From an uncultured Treponema sp. (GTDB lineage Bacteria; Spirochaetota; Spirochaetia; Treponematales; Treponemataceae): 52,431 nt of DNA. The first letter of the stretch is position 1. Each line of letters starts with the position of its first letter. The position numbers and the translations under genes were made by a program. The notes beneath the pieces were generated by a model that saw only the letters and a list, made by a program, of their open reading frames with translations, was not told where the DNA came from and ran no database searches. Where the stretch lies: positions 1-52,431 of the forward strand of contig CALFIX010000032.1 of NCBI GenBank assembly GCA_937877515.1, read 5' to 3'. Of the stretch, positions 26,513 to 35,429 are shown one piece after another.

Positions 26513-28423
26513 ATGGTTGTTGTTTTAAAAAAAGATGTAACCGAGCAGGAAAAGAACGAAATAAAAGAGCTTTTAGTAAATCGTAATTTTAAAATAAATG
26601 AAATTGCCGGTGATGAAGATACCGTTTTAGCTGCAGTTGGAAAAGTTTCTATGGATTTACGCGAAGTAGAAATTTTACCTGGGGTTAGTAAGGTTATTCC
26701 AATCAGTAAGCCTTATAAAATGGCTAGCCGCGAATTTAAGAGAGATGATACTGTCGTCGAAATTCCAAATAGTAGAGGGCAAGTGTTACGTGTTGGCGGG
26801 CAGCGTCTTGTAACTATAGCAGGACCCGGAGCCGTAGAAAGCAGGGAGCAGATTTTATCTCTTGCTTCAAAGCTTTCTTTGTCTGGGGCAGCAATGCTTC
26901 GCGGTGGAACTTTTAAGCCCCGTTCTTCTCCTTACAGCTTTCAGGGACTCGGTCTGGAAGGCTTAAGATATTTACGTGAAGCAGGCGACAAATATGGTCT
27001 TCCTATCGTTACAGAAATTCCAAGTCCGGAATTGATTCCCGTGATGAATGATTATACGGACGTCTATCAGATTGGTAGCCGCACCATGCAGGATTTTGAC
27101 TTACTAAAAAAAGTTGGGGCTACCGGTAAGCCTGTAATTTTAAAACGTGGTTACACAGCAACTCTTGAAGAATTTTTGATGAGTGCTGAATATCTTCTTG
27201 CTTCCGGAACAGAAAAAGTAATTTTGTGTGAGCGCGGAATTAGAACTTTTGAACACGCAACACGTAATACTTTAGACCTTTCTGCAATACCAGTTTTACG
27301 AAGTTTAACTCATCTACCAATTATTGTAGACCCAAGCCCTGCTGTTGGACTTCGCGATAAAATTGCTCCTATGGCTTTAGCTTCTGTTGCAAGTGGTGCA
27401 GATGGTGTAATGCTTGAAGTTCACTCTGACCCGGAAAAAGCTTTAGTGGGGGGAGCTCAAAGTATAGTTCCGGAACAATTTGATAAGATTATGCATGACA
27501 TAGAAGCTCTGGCTCCTGTTTTAGGAAAAGCTGTTGCTCATATTTTAGAGGATAGTCCTCGCCAGAAAATTGTCTGCGCATACAGCGGTAAGCGAGGAGC
27601 TTATGCTGAACAGGCTATTGGAAGATATTTTGAAAATTCAGATGTAACTGCAAAGGCCGTAGATTCATTTGCAGAAATTTTCCAGGAAGTGATAGATGGT
27701 AAAGTTGACTATGGAATGGTTCCGATAGAAAACTCTCTTGCAGGAAGCGTCTACCAGAATTATGACAATTTCAGTCGCTTTGAAGATGTAACAATTGTTG
27801 GGTCTTTAACATTAAATATTCGTCATGCACTTTTAGGAATAAAGGGAGCAAAACTTTCTGACATTCATACAGTTTATTCTCATCCTCAAGGATTAAGTCA
27901 GTGTAGAAAATTTTTAGAAGAATATACTTCTTGGAATTTTGCAGAAGCAGCTTCTACTTCTACTGCTGCAGAACTTGTTTCTAAAACTAAAGATAAATCT
28001 AATGCCGCCATAGCAAGTGCTGTAAATGCAAAGCTTTACGGACTTGAAGTTTTAAAAGAAGATATAGAAGATGATCCGGGGAACTTTACGCGTTTTGTAA
28101 TAATCGCGTCTAAAGAAAAGTTAGAAAAAAATGCCATAAATACAAATGTAAAACCAAATATGGCAAGCTTTATCTTTAAGACAAAGAATGAACCTGGAGC
28201 TTTAGTTTCTGTTTTGAGTGAGTTTGAAAAGTTTAAGTGTAATTTAACTCGCCTGGAAAGTCGTCCTATAGAAGGACAGCCCTGGCAGTATAGATTTTAT
28301 GCAGATGCAGACTTACGCAGTGTAACGGAAAATGTAAGCAACTATGTTGCTAAGCTTACACAGGCTATTTCTTTAAAATGCGATGCCGTACGCCTTTTAG
28401 GAATTTACTCTGACGGAAGATAG
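26513..28423 (+). CDS. DAHP synthase-like / prephenate dehydratase fusion (DAHPS metal site degenerate)
   Basis: A 636-residue fusion. Residues 1-75 match the ferredoxin-like regulatory domain of Thermotoga-type (Ibeta) DAHP synthase, and 76-340 its barrel, with KPRSSPYSFQGLG, QIGSR, LKRGY and CERGIRTFE intact. Three of the four metal ligands known from T. maritima DAHPS are replaced: Cys to Gly106 (AGPGAV), His to Pro276 (VDPSPA) and Asp to Gly313 (LVGGAQS); only Glu302 remains. Residues 353-636 are a complete prephenate dehydratase: VPIENSLAGSV, SHPQG, NFTRF (Thr526) and a Phe-binding ACT domain with ESRP (582-585). The dehydratase should make phenylpyruvate; DAHPS catalysis is doubtful. 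Start ATG 26513 follows AAGGGGGA. Confidence 0.9.
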   Translation: MVVVLKKDVTEQEKNEIKELLVNRNFKINEIAGDEDTVLAAVGKVSMDLREVEILPGVSKVIPISKPYKMASREFKRDDTVVEIPNSRGQVLRVGGQRLVTIAGPGAVESREQILSLASKLSLSGAAMLRGGTFKPRSSPYSFQGLGLEGLRYLREAGDKYGLPIVTEIPSPELIPVMNDYTDVYQIGSRTMQDFDLLKKVGATGKPVILKRGYTATLEEFLMSAEYLLASGTEKVILCERGIRTFEHATRNTLDLSAIPVLRSLTHLPIIVDPSPAVGLRDKIAPMALASVASGADGVMLEVHSDPEKALVGGAQSIVPEQFDKIMHDIEALAPVLGKAVAHILEDSPRQKIVCAYSGKRGAYAEQAIGRYFENSDVTAKAVDSFAEIFQEVIDGKVDYGMVPIENSLAGSVYQNYDNFSRFEDVTIVGSLTLNIRHALLGIKGAKLSDIHTVYSHPQGLSQCRKFLEEYTSWNFAEAASTSTAAELVSKTKDKSNAAIASAVNAKLYGLEVLKEDIEDDPGNFTRFVIIASKEKLEKNAINTNVKPNMASFIFKTKNEPGALVSVLSEFEKFKCNLTRLESRPIEGQPWQYRFYADADLRSVTENVSNYVAKLTQAISLKCDAVRLLGIYSDGR

Positions 28424-28505
28424 TTTAGTAATGCTTAAGTTTTAGAAAATATTTTTGAAAATTTGCAAACTTTTAAGCTTGTTTATATTCTCACTTTTTT
28501 CTAAA

Positions 28506-28514
28506 TGCTATATA
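28506..28514 (+). promoter_or_regulatory. Possible extended -10 of the opp operon
   Basis: TGCTATATA at 28506-28514, an extended -10 without a recognisable -35 at 17-bp spacing. It predicts a leader of about 33 bases to the oppB start. Confidence 0.4.
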
Positions 28515-28553
28515 CTTCGTGAGTTTTATATTATTTAGGATTTGTGGCTGAAA

Positions 28554-29471
28554 ATGACAAAGTACATCATCAAAAGAATTGTCACGGCGATAATTACCGC
28601 CTATCTCGTGGCAACTCTAACTTTTTTTATCATGAATATGGTTCCGGGCGGTCCGTTTCTTTCTGAGAAAGCTGTTACTCCTCAGGCACAGGCAGCAATG
28701 GAAGCCAAGTATGGTTTGGATAAGCCGTTGGGCGAGCAGTATGTAACGTACATGGGTGGACTTTTAAAAGGAGATTTAGGTCTTTCCTTAAAAAAGAGGG
28801 GTCGCACCGTAAGCCAGATTATTGGTGAGAAATTTCCTGTATCTGCTCGTCTTGGTGGATGGGCTTTACTTGTATCTGTTTTTATCGGTGTTCCTTTGGG
28901 AGCTCTTGCAGCATTTAAGCGCGGTAAGGCTTTAGATAATATTCTTGTAGTTTTATCTACTGCAGGTATTGCTATTCCAAGCTTTTTGTCTTCTACGCTT
29001 CTAATGTATATTTTTTCTACAAAATTAAAATGGCTTCCGTCTTTGGGATTAAACAGTGCAAAGAGCTACATAATGCCGGTTTGTGCTCTTGCCCTTTACC
29101 CAACATTTTACATTGCCCGCCTTATGCGAAGCAGTATGCTTGATGTCATGGGGCAGGATTATATGCGTACTGCCAGGGCAAAAGGTGTAACTCCTTTTAA
29201 AAGCATTTTTAAGCATGCACTTCGTAATGCAATTCTTCCGGTAATTACTTACCTTGGTCCTCTTCTGGCAAGCCTTATGACGGGAAGTTTCATCATAGAA
29301 AAAATTTTCAACATTCCAGGTCTTGGTTCTGAATTTGTTGGTGCCATTACAAGCCGTGATTATCCTATGATAATGGGAACAACAATCTTTTTGGCAGTCT
29401 TTGTTATTTTTATGAACGTGATTGTTGATATTGCTTATGCCATTGTTGACCCGCGCATTAAGCTTAAGTAG
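28554..29471 (+). CDS. oppB: Oligopeptide ABC transporter permease OppB
   Basis: A 305-residue inner-membrane permease of the OppB/DppB type: N-terminal KYIIKRIVTAIITAYLVATL, the conserved VPGGPF, and the EAA loop (MRTARAKGVTPFKSIFKHALRNA) that docks on the ATPases. Six helices expected. First gene of a five-gene operon (oppB-C-D-F-A) for peptide uptake. ATG 28554 is preferred; the only ribosome-site-like AGGA (28537-28540) is rather far, so translation may be modest. Confidence 0.95.
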   Translation: MTKYIIKRIVTAIITAYLVATLTFFIMNMVPGGPFLSEKAVTPQAQAAMEAKYGLDKPLGEQYVTYMGGLLKGDLGLSLKKRGRTVSQIIGEKFPVSARLGGWALLVSVFIGVPLGALAAFKRGKALDNILVVLSTAGIAIPSFLSSTLLMYIFSTKLKWLPSLGLNSAKSYIMPVCALALYPTFYIARLMRSSMLDVMGQDYMRTARAKGVTPFKSIFKHALRNAILPVITYLGPLLASLMTGSFIIEKIFNIPGLGSEFVGAITSRDYPMIMGTTIFLAVFVIFMNVIVDIAYAIVDPRIKLK

Positions 29472-29480
29472 GAAAGAAAA

Positions 29481-30554
29481 ATGAGTAATGTAGTAAATGA
29501 TATAAAGAAAAGCCTTAATAAAAATCCATTAAGCTTTCAGTTGAATGTAGATGATTTTGTTCCAGCCAGTGCAGAAGAAAAAGAATCCCTTGTAATTATG
29601 CGTGAGTCTGTGGGTTTCTGGAAAGACGGATTTAGACGCTTTAGAAAAAATAAAATTGCAATGACAGCATTGTTTATTGTTCTTTTTATTGTGATTTTAT
29701 GTTTTATTGTTCCGCTTTTTTATCCTTATAAATATGAGCAGCAGATGAAGGAGTGTGAAAGATTAGGACCTTTACAATATTCTCCAGAAGAAATGATTAG
29801 AATTGCCAATGGAGAAAAAATCTTTCCTCATCTTTTAGGAACAGACCAGAACGGCCGTGACTATGCTATTCGCGTAATGGTTGGAGGACGAGTTTCTATG
29901 ACTGTAGGAATTGTAGCCTCCTTATTGATTTTAATAATTGGTTCTCTTTACGGAGCTATTGCAGGCTACTTTGGCGGCGTTGCTGATATGATAATGATGC
30001 GTGTTGTAGACATTATCTACACGGTGCCGGATGTTTTAATAATCATTCTTTTAGCACAGACATTAAAGTTTCCTCTTCGTTCTCTTGGAGAAGCTCCAGG
30101 CTTTGGCTGGATTCAGCGTTTGGGTCCAAACATGGTAAGTATGTTTATTGTGTTTGCACTTTTATACTGGGTTGGAATGGCTCGTATTGTGCGAAGTCAG
30201 ATTATGATTTTAAAGCAGAACGAATATGTAACTGCAGCCCGTGCTTTGGGTGCAAAAAATAACCGCATTATTGGAAAGCACTTGATAACAAACTGTATCG
30301 GAACCCTTATTGTAACAACAACACTTCAAATTCCTTCCAGTATTTTTACAGAATCTTTCTTAAGCTTTTTAGGTTTAGGTGTTCAGGCTCCAATGCCTTC
30401 GCTTGGATCTTTAGCTTCAAGTGCATTAAATGGATTTCAGAGTTTTCCAGAAAAACTTTTTGCCCCTGCATTTTTGATTTTTATAATTATCCTTAGTTTT
30501 AACCTTTTGGGTGATGGTTTACGAGATGCGTTTGACCCAAAACTAAAGTCTTAG
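29481..30554 (+). CDS. oppC: Oligopeptide ABC transporter permease OppC
   Basis: A 357-residue permease with the OppC N-terminal region (FWKDGFRRFRKNKIAMTALFIVL), the LLGTDQNGRDYAIRVMVGGRVS motif in two parts, and the EAA loop (YVTAARALGAKNNRIIGKHL). It forms the heterodimeric channel with OppB. It lies 9 bases after oppB with GGAAAG upstream. The N-terminal cytoplasmic extension of about 50 residues is longer than in E. coli OppC. Confidence 0.95.
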   Translation: MSNVVNDIKKSLNKNPLSFQLNVDDFVPASAEEKESLVIMRESVGFWKDGFRRFRKNKIAMTALFIVLFIVILCFIVPLFYPYKYEQQMKECERLGPLQYSPEEMIRIANGEKIFPHLLGTDQNGRDYAIRVMVGGRVSMTVGIVASLLILIIGSLYGAIAGYFGGVADMIMMRVVDIIYTVPDVLIIILLAQTLKFPLRSLGEAPGFGWIQRLGPNMVSMFIVFALLYWVGMARIVRSQIMILKQNEYVTAARALGAKNNRIIGKHLITNCIGTLIVTTTLQIPSSIFTESFLSFLGLGVQAPMPSLGSLASSALNGFQSFPEKLFAPAFLIFIIILSFNLLGDGLRDAFDPKLKS

Positions 30555-30563
30555 GAGAAACTT

Positions 30564-31652
30564 ATGTCAGAAGAAAATACAAATGAAAATACAGAAGAAT
30601 ATCTTGTAAATATTCAGCATGAAAAACTTTCATTTTATACACCGGCTGGAGAAGTTAAAGCCTTAAATGACGTAACTATTCGCATGAAAGAAGGCGAAGT
30701 TTTAGGCATTGTAGGTGAAAGCGGAAGCGGTAAGAGTGTTACGGCCTATTCTGTTATGGGGCTTACTGCAGAAAACGGAAAAATTACCGGCGGTTCTGTT
30801 ACGTTTAATGGCCATCGCATAGATTTAATGACAGAAAAGGAACTTAGAAAAATCCGTGGTAAGGAAGTAAGCATTATCTTCCAGGATCCTATGACAAGCC
30901 TTAACCCTGTTTGGACAATAGGAAATCAGATTGAAGAAGCTATAAAACTTCACACGGATAAAAAAGGTAAAGAAGCACGTGAGAGGGCTAGAGAACTTCT
31001 GACGCTTGTAGGAATCAATGAACCTGACAAAAGGTTAAGACAGTATCCTCACGAACTTTCGGGCGGAATGAGACAGCGCGTAATGATTGCAATAGCCCTT
31101 GCTTGTGAACCTAAGCTTTTAATTGCAGACGAACCTACTACAGCTTTAGATGTAACGATTCAGGCTCAGATTTTAGAGCTGATGCAGGAATTAAAAAAGA
31201 AACTCGGCATGGGTATAATTATGATTACCCACGACCTTGGTGTTGTAGCCAGCATGTGTGACCATATTGCAGTTATGTATGCCGGAGAAATTGTTGAGTA
31301 TGGAACGACTGATGATATTTTTTACAATCCTCAGCATGAATATACAAGAGGTCTTTTACGCTCCATTCCAAAGTTCCATGAAAAAGATTATTCACGTCTG
31401 GTTCCAATTGAAGGGCAGCCTGTAGATTTGTTGAATCGTCCAAAGGGATGCTGTTTTGCCCCGCGATGTTCAAACTGCATGAAGATCTGCCTGGAAAAAC
31501 CTCCCGTTAGAAACGAATACGAAAGTTTAGGCGGAGCGTTGGTTGGAGAAAATGTTCATTACGGTCGCTGCTGGCTTGAACAGAAAGCACAGGTTTTAGG
31601 TAGTGCAGAAGCTGTTGTAAACGCAACTTTAAAAGAGGAATCAGGAAAATGA
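30564..31652 (+). CDS. oppD: Oligopeptide ABC transporter ATP-binding protein OppD
   Basis: A 362-residue ATPase with Walker A GESGSGKS, Q-loop FQDPMTSLNP, signature LSGGMRQR, Walker B LLIADEPTTALD and switch His (MITHDLG). The C-terminal oligopeptide-transporter domain has the usual Cys cluster (GCCFAPRCSNCMKIC). It pairs with OppF. The stop overlaps the oppF start by four bases, so the two are translationally coupled. Confidence 0.97.
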   Translation: MSEENTNENTEEYLVNIQHEKLSFYTPAGEVKALNDVTIRMKEGEVLGIVGESGSGKSVTAYSVMGLTAENGKITGGSVTFNGHRIDLMTEKELRKIRGKEVSIIFQDPMTSLNPVWTIGNQIEEAIKLHTDKKGKEARERARELLTLVGINEPDKRLRQYPHELSGGMRQRVMIAIALACEPKLLIADEPTTALDVTIQAQILELMQELKKKLGMGIIMITHDLGVVASMCDHIAVMYAGEIVEYGTTDDIFYNPQHEYTRGLLRSIPKFHEKDYSRLVPIEGQPVDLLNRPKGCCFAPRCSNCMKICLEKPPVRNEYESLGGALVGENVHYGRCWLEQKAQVLGSAEAVVNATLKEESGK

Positions 31653-32635
31653 GTGAAGAAAAACAGAAACTTTTAGAAATAGAACATTTAAAACAGCATT
31701 TTCCTGCAGGCGGTGGAAAAGTTGTTAAGGCTGTTGATGATGTAACGTTCTTTATAAATAAGGGCGAAACTTTTGGTTTGGTTGGTGAAAGCGGCTGTGG
31801 TAAAACTACAACAGGTCGTTCAATTTTGCGCCTTATAGAACCTACAAGCGGCCGCGTTGTTTATGACGGAAACGTAATTTTTGACAGTGAGAAAAAAATA
31901 AAAGCAGATATGCTTCCGTATCGCCGCAAGATGCAGATTGTTTTTCAGGACCCTTATGCTTCTCTGGATCCTCGTATGACTGTTGGCGACATAATTGGAG
32001 AAGCCTTAGACATTCATAAGCTGTATTCCAGTAAAGCAGAGCGCAGAGAAAAAATTATTTTCCTTTTGGCAACAGTTGGCTTAAACTCAGAGCATGCAAA
32101 CCGCTTTCCTCATGAGTTTTCCGGTGGTCAGAGACAGCGTATCGGTATTGCACGTGCATTAGCTGTTAATCCTGAATTTATAGTCTGTGATGAACCTGTT
32201 AGTGCATTGGACGTTTCTATTCAGGCACAGGTTGTAAATATGTTTGAAGATTTACAGAAAGAACGTGATCTTACCTATCTTTTTATTGCTCATGATCTTT
32301 CTGTAGTAAATCATATTTCAAGCCGAATTGGCGTTATGTATTTGGGACACATGGTAGAGATGGCAGAAAGTGATGAAATAATTTTTCATTCCATGCATCC
32401 TTATACACGTTCTCTTATTTCTGCGGTTCCTGTTGCAGACCCAAAAACAGCCCGTGCAAATAAGCGTATTATTCTTGAAGGCGATGTACCAAGCCCGGTA
32501 AACCCTCCAAGCGGATGTCCTTTTAGAACCCGTTGCCCTTATGCAGATGAGGTTTGTGCAAAAGAATCTCCTGTATTTAAGGAAGTTACAAGCGGCCATT
32601 ACGCTGCCTGCCACCACTTAGATAAACTTAATTAG
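31649..32635 (+). CDS. oppF: Oligopeptide ABC transporter ATP-binding protein OppF
   Basis: A 328-residue ATPase with Walker A GESGCGKT, Q-loop FQDPYASLDPRM, signature FSGGQRQR, Walker B FIVCDEPVSALD and IAHDLSVV. The C-terminal Cys cluster (GCPFRTRCPYADEVC) is present. Partner of OppD. A short hairpin separates it from oppA, which may set the ratio of transporter to binding protein. Confidence 0.97.
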   Translation: MSEEKQKLLEIEHLKQHFPAGGGKVVKAVDDVTFFINKGETFGLVGESGCGKTTTGRSILRLIEPTSGRVVYDGNVIFDSEKKIKADMLPYRRKMQIVFQDPYASLDPRMTVGDIIGEALDIHKLYSSKAERREKIIFLLATVGLNSEHANRFPHEFSGGQRQRIGIARALAVNPEFIVCDEPVSALDVSIQAQVVNMFEDLQKERDLTYLFIAHDLSVVNHISSRIGVMYLGHMVEMAESDEIIFHSMHPYTRSLISAVPVADPKTARANKRIILEGDVPSPVNPPSGCPFRTRCPYADEVCAKESPVFKEVTSGHYAACHHLDKLN

Positions 32636-32645
32636 AATCTTTTAA

Positions 32646-32662
32646 AACCGCGTAAAGCGGTT
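32646..32662 (+). other. Intercistronic hairpin between oppF and oppA
   Basis: Perfect 6-bp stem AACCGC/GCGGTT with loop GTAAA. It ends exactly where the oppA GGAGG (32663-32667) begins, with no T-run. Suited to blocking 3' exonucleases and so stabilising oppA mRNA, rather than to termination. Confidence 0.6.
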
Positions 32663-32671
32663 GGAGGAAAT

Positions 32672-34297
32672 ATGAAAAAATTATCACTAATTGTTGCTGC
32701 CCTTTGTGTAGCAATTATGGGAACAGGACTTGTGTCCTGTTCTGGAAAAAAAGAAGCCCTTTCTGGTAGCGTTGTTCATGTTCAGGTAGGACCTAGCCCG
32801 GAAACAATTGACCCTGCATTAAACAGTGCAGTAGACGGTGCAAACATGATTCTTCATGCATTTGAAGGTCTCTTAAAGTTTGACCGCGACAACAACATTG
32901 TAGCAGGTCTTGCAGAAAGCTGGGAACAGAGTAAAGACGGTCTTACATGGACTTTCCACTTACGCCCAAATCTTAAGTGGTCAGACGGAAGCACTCTTAA
33001 CGCCAACGACTTTGTTTACTCATGGAAGCGTGTTGCAGATCCAAATACTGCAGCTCCTTATGGTTATGATCTTTTAAACATGGTTGTAGGTTTTGATGCA
33101 GCTTCAGAAGGTGACCTTGATGCTCTCGGAGTAGAAGCTTTAGATGACGACACATTCGTTGTTCACTTAGTAAGCCCATGCATTTACTTTGACAAGATTG
33201 CAGCTTTTGCAGTTTTAGTTCCTGTTCAGAAGGCTACTATTGAAAAAGCCGGAGATACATGGACAACAAAGCCAAGTACTTATGTAACAAGCGGCCCATA
33301 CTACATGACAGAGTTTACAGACGGTTCACAGATTGTATTTACAAAGAACCCAAATTACTGGGATGTAGAACACATTACATTTGACCACATTGTATGGCAC
33401 TTAATTGAAGACCCAAATACTTCTTTCAATGCATACAATCAGAATGTAATTCAGCTTATAAAAGATGTTCCTACAGAAGAGATTCCTGCTCTCCGCGGTA
33501 ACGGAGAATTCTTTGTGGAACCAATAATGGGAACATACTACGTTTCATTTAATACTCAGAAAGCTCCTTTTGATGATGCTCGTGTTCGTGAAGCTCTTTC
33601 TTTAGCTATAGACCGCACTCACGTTGCAAACGTAATTATGCAGGGTACATATACTCCAGCTAAAAACTTTGTAGGCCCTGGTGTATCAGACGCAGCAACT
33701 GCATCTTCTTTTGAAGCTGTAACCACAGCAAAGTACGGCGACCACTTTAGCTCTAACTACGAAGCAGACCTTGCAAAAGCTAAAAAACTTTTAGCAGATG
33801 CAGGATATCCAAATGGTGAAGGTTTCCCAACAATCGACTACCTTACAAATGATGCAGGTTATCACAAGAGTGTTGCAGAATACTTACAGGCTGCATGGGC
33901 AGAACTTGGAATTACAATGAACGTAAATATTCAGGAATGGAAGACAATGACTGCTGACCGCCGCTCTGGAAACTTTGATATTGCTCGTAACGGCTGGGTT
34001 TATGACTGGGACGATCCAAGCAATATGATTAACCTTATGGAAACAGGAAACGGTAACAACGACGGTAAATATTCTTCTAAAGAATTTGACAATCTTGTAC
34101 GTTTAGCCAAAAATACAACTGATATTACAAAGCACTATGAATACTTGCACCAGGCTGAACAGGTAATGCTCAATGATGCTGCAGTAGCACCAATTGCTTA
34201 CTACAATGAGTTCTGGCTTCAGAAACCTAATCTAAAAGGTACATGGCATTCACCTTATGGATACTGGTATCTTATGTATGGATACTTCGAGAATTAG
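32672..34297 (+). CDS. oppA: Oligopeptide-binding lipoprotein OppA
   Basis: A 541-residue solute-binding protein (SBP family 5). Signal peptide ends GLVSC, so Cys23 is lipid-modified. Family motifs: GPSPETIDPALNS at the start of the mature chain, AESWEQSKDGLTWTFHLRP, KWSDGSTLNANDFVYSWKR and DARVREALSLAIDRT. It delivers peptides to OppBCDF. Placing it last, after the ATPases, differs from the E. coli order (A-B-C-D-F). GGAGG lies 4 bases before the ATG. Confidence 0.97.
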   Translation: MKKLSLIVAALCVAIMGTGLVSCSGKKEALSGSVVHVQVGPSPETIDPALNSAVDGANMILHAFEGLLKFDRDNNIVAGLAESWEQSKDGLTWTFHLRPNLKWSDGSTLNANDFVYSWKRVADPNTAAPYGYDLLNMVVGFDAASEGDLDALGVEALDDDTFVVHLVSPCIYFDKIAAFAVLVPVQKATIEKAGDTWTTKPSTYVTSGPYYMTEFTDGSQIVFTKNPNYWDVEHITFDHIVWHLIEDPNTSFNAYNQNVIQLIKDVPTEEIPALRGNGEFFVEPIMGTYYVSFNTQKAPFDDARVREALSLAIDRTHVANVIMQGTYTPAKNFVGPGVSDAATASSFEAVTTAKYGDHFSSNYEADLAKAKKLLADAGYPNGEGFPTIDYLTNDAGYHKSVAEYLQAAWAELGITMNVNIQEWKTMTADRRSGNFDIARNGWVYDWDDPSNMINLMETGNGNNDGKYSSKEFDNLVRLAKNTTDITKHYEYLHQAEQVMLNDAAVAPIAYYNEFWLQKPNLKGTWHSPYGYWYLMYGYFEN

Positions 34298-34307
34298 TTC
34301 TGGACCG

Positions 34308-34330
34308 GTGGTTGAGCTTGTCGAAACCAC
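34308..34330 (+). repeat. REP-like palindromic element
   Basis: GTGGTT...AACCAC with GAGCTTGTCGA between. The core TTGAGCTTGTCGAA is a short palindromic intergenic word I recognise from many bacterial genomes, often in many copies. Only one copy is seen in this window, just after oppA. Confidence 0.5.
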
Positions 34331-34332
34331 AT

Positions 34333-34431
34333 GAGCATTAAGAGCTGTTGCACGACCGCACGCACTTGCTACGGTCGTGTGTATGGCTATTTTGAGTAGG
34401 CTTTAAGTAGCCTTGCTAATGCTCCTTTTTT
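34333..34431 (+). terminator. Compound hairpin region and terminator after oppA
   Basis: An outer stem GAGCATTA (34333-34340) with TAATGCTC (34417-34424), followed by CTTTTTT. Nested inside are CACGACCG (34351-34358) with CGGTCGTG (34372-34379), and AGGCT/AGCCT (34398-34413). The T-run makes it a plausible terminator for the opp operon. Confidence 0.6.
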
Positions 34432-34441
34432 GTGCTATTCT
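34413..34441 (+). promoter_or_regulatory. ilvN promoter overlapping the terminator
   Basis: TTGCTA at 34413-34418, a 17-base spacer and TATTCT at 34436-34441 with extended TGC. The -35 box and most of the spacer lie inside the 3' arm and T-run of the upstream terminator. The leader is about 18 bases and contains AAGGAG. Confidence 0.65.
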
Positions 34442-34465
34442 TAGTGCAATTAAGGAGCTTTTTTT

Positions 34466-34957
34466 ATGGAAAAATATGTTTTGTCAGTTCTTGTAGAAAA
34501 CCATGCTGGTGTTCTAAGCCGTGTATCTGGCCTTTTTAGCCGCCGTGGTTACAATATAGATTCCCTTACAGTTTGTGAAACTTCAGACCCAGAGCGCAGC
34601 CGCATGACAATTGTTGTTCGCGGAGACGAATATATTTTAGAGCAGATTGAAAAACAACTTTCTAAACTTGTAGAAGTTATTTCCATAGAACACTGTGATA
34701 AATCAAATACAACACAGAGAGAAATGGCTTTAATAAAAGTAAAAGCTAGTGGAACAAATCGTGCAGTTATAATTGAAACCTGTAATATTTTCCGTGCTCA
34801 CATTGTAGACGTTGCAGAAAATTCTCTTATCGTAGAAGCAACTGGTAGTGAAGACAAAATAAGCTCTCTTATTCGCCTTCTTGAGCCTTATGGAATTTTG
34901 GAGCTTCTAAAAAGTGGTCTTACTGCAATGGATCGCGGCGACAAAATTATGCAGTAA
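34466..34957 (+). CDS. ilvN: Acetolactate synthase small (regulatory) subunit
   Basis: A 163-residue protein with an N-terminal ACT domain (VLVENHAGVLSRVSGLFSRRGYNIDSL) and the usual C-terminal half, giving valine feedback control to acetolactate synthase. Full normal length. The catalytic large subunit is not adjacent, which is unusual; ilvN normally follows ilvB. It overlaps the convergent gene at 34947 by 11 bases. Confidence 0.95.
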   Translation: MEKYVLSVLVENHAGVLSRVSGLFSRRGYNIDSLTVCETSDPERSRMTIVVRGDEYILEQIEKQLSKLVEVISIEHCDKSNTTQREMALIKVKASGTNRAVIIETCNIFRAHIVDVAENSLIVEATGSEDKISSLIRLLEPYGILELLKSGLTAMDRGDKIMQ

Positions 34958-35381
34958 TCCAAATATCGTTGTGTAATTCCCAAGTTGAATTTGTAAAAAC
35001 TGCCTGTCCAAGTCTAAAGCTTTTTGGGCTTAAGGGCAGTTCTTTTATTTTTAAAAGCTCACAGTCTATGTTATTTTTACTTTCTGCAAAAAGAATTTTA
35101 AATGTATATCTTTTATCTTTAGTTGAAACTTTAAAATAAAAAAAAGCTTTTGTTTTTTCTACAAATGGACCAGTTAGACTTGCATCTGTAATTCTTATTT
35201 TATTTTGTACTTTAAAGACTTGTTCGTCTAGTTTTCCCCATAGAGGGTAAGATGGTAAAAGGTATTTTTCTTTTTGATGAGTTTTATTGTATTCTAAAAT
35301 TATTGATTTTTGTGCCTTTGAAAGTAAGAAAAGTGTGTCTTTATGAGGGACTAAAACCGTACATTCGTAAGAGTCATTCAT
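34947..35381 (-). CDS. Unknown 144-residue protein
   Basis: A compact soluble protein without signal peptide or recognised domain. It has several Lys-rich strands and a C-terminal ELHNDIWITA. No Shine-Dalgarno lies before ATG 35381; a TATAGT at 35390-35395 (minus strand) would start transcription about 2 bases before it. It overlaps ilvN convergently. Coding is supported by an open frame filling the whole gap and by divergence from the next gene; function unknown. Confidence 0.6.
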   Translation of the reverse strand: MNDSYECTVLVPHKDTLFLLSKAQKSIILEYNKTHQKEKYLLPSYPLWGKLDEQVFKVQNKIRITDASLTGPFVEKTKAFFYFKVSTKDKRYTFKILFAESKNNIDCELLKIKELPLSPKSFRLGQAVFTNSTWELHNDIWITA

Positions 35382-35429
35382 GATAAAAAACTATAGAGCA
35401 AAAATAAAAAAAAGTGTAGTATTTTGTTT

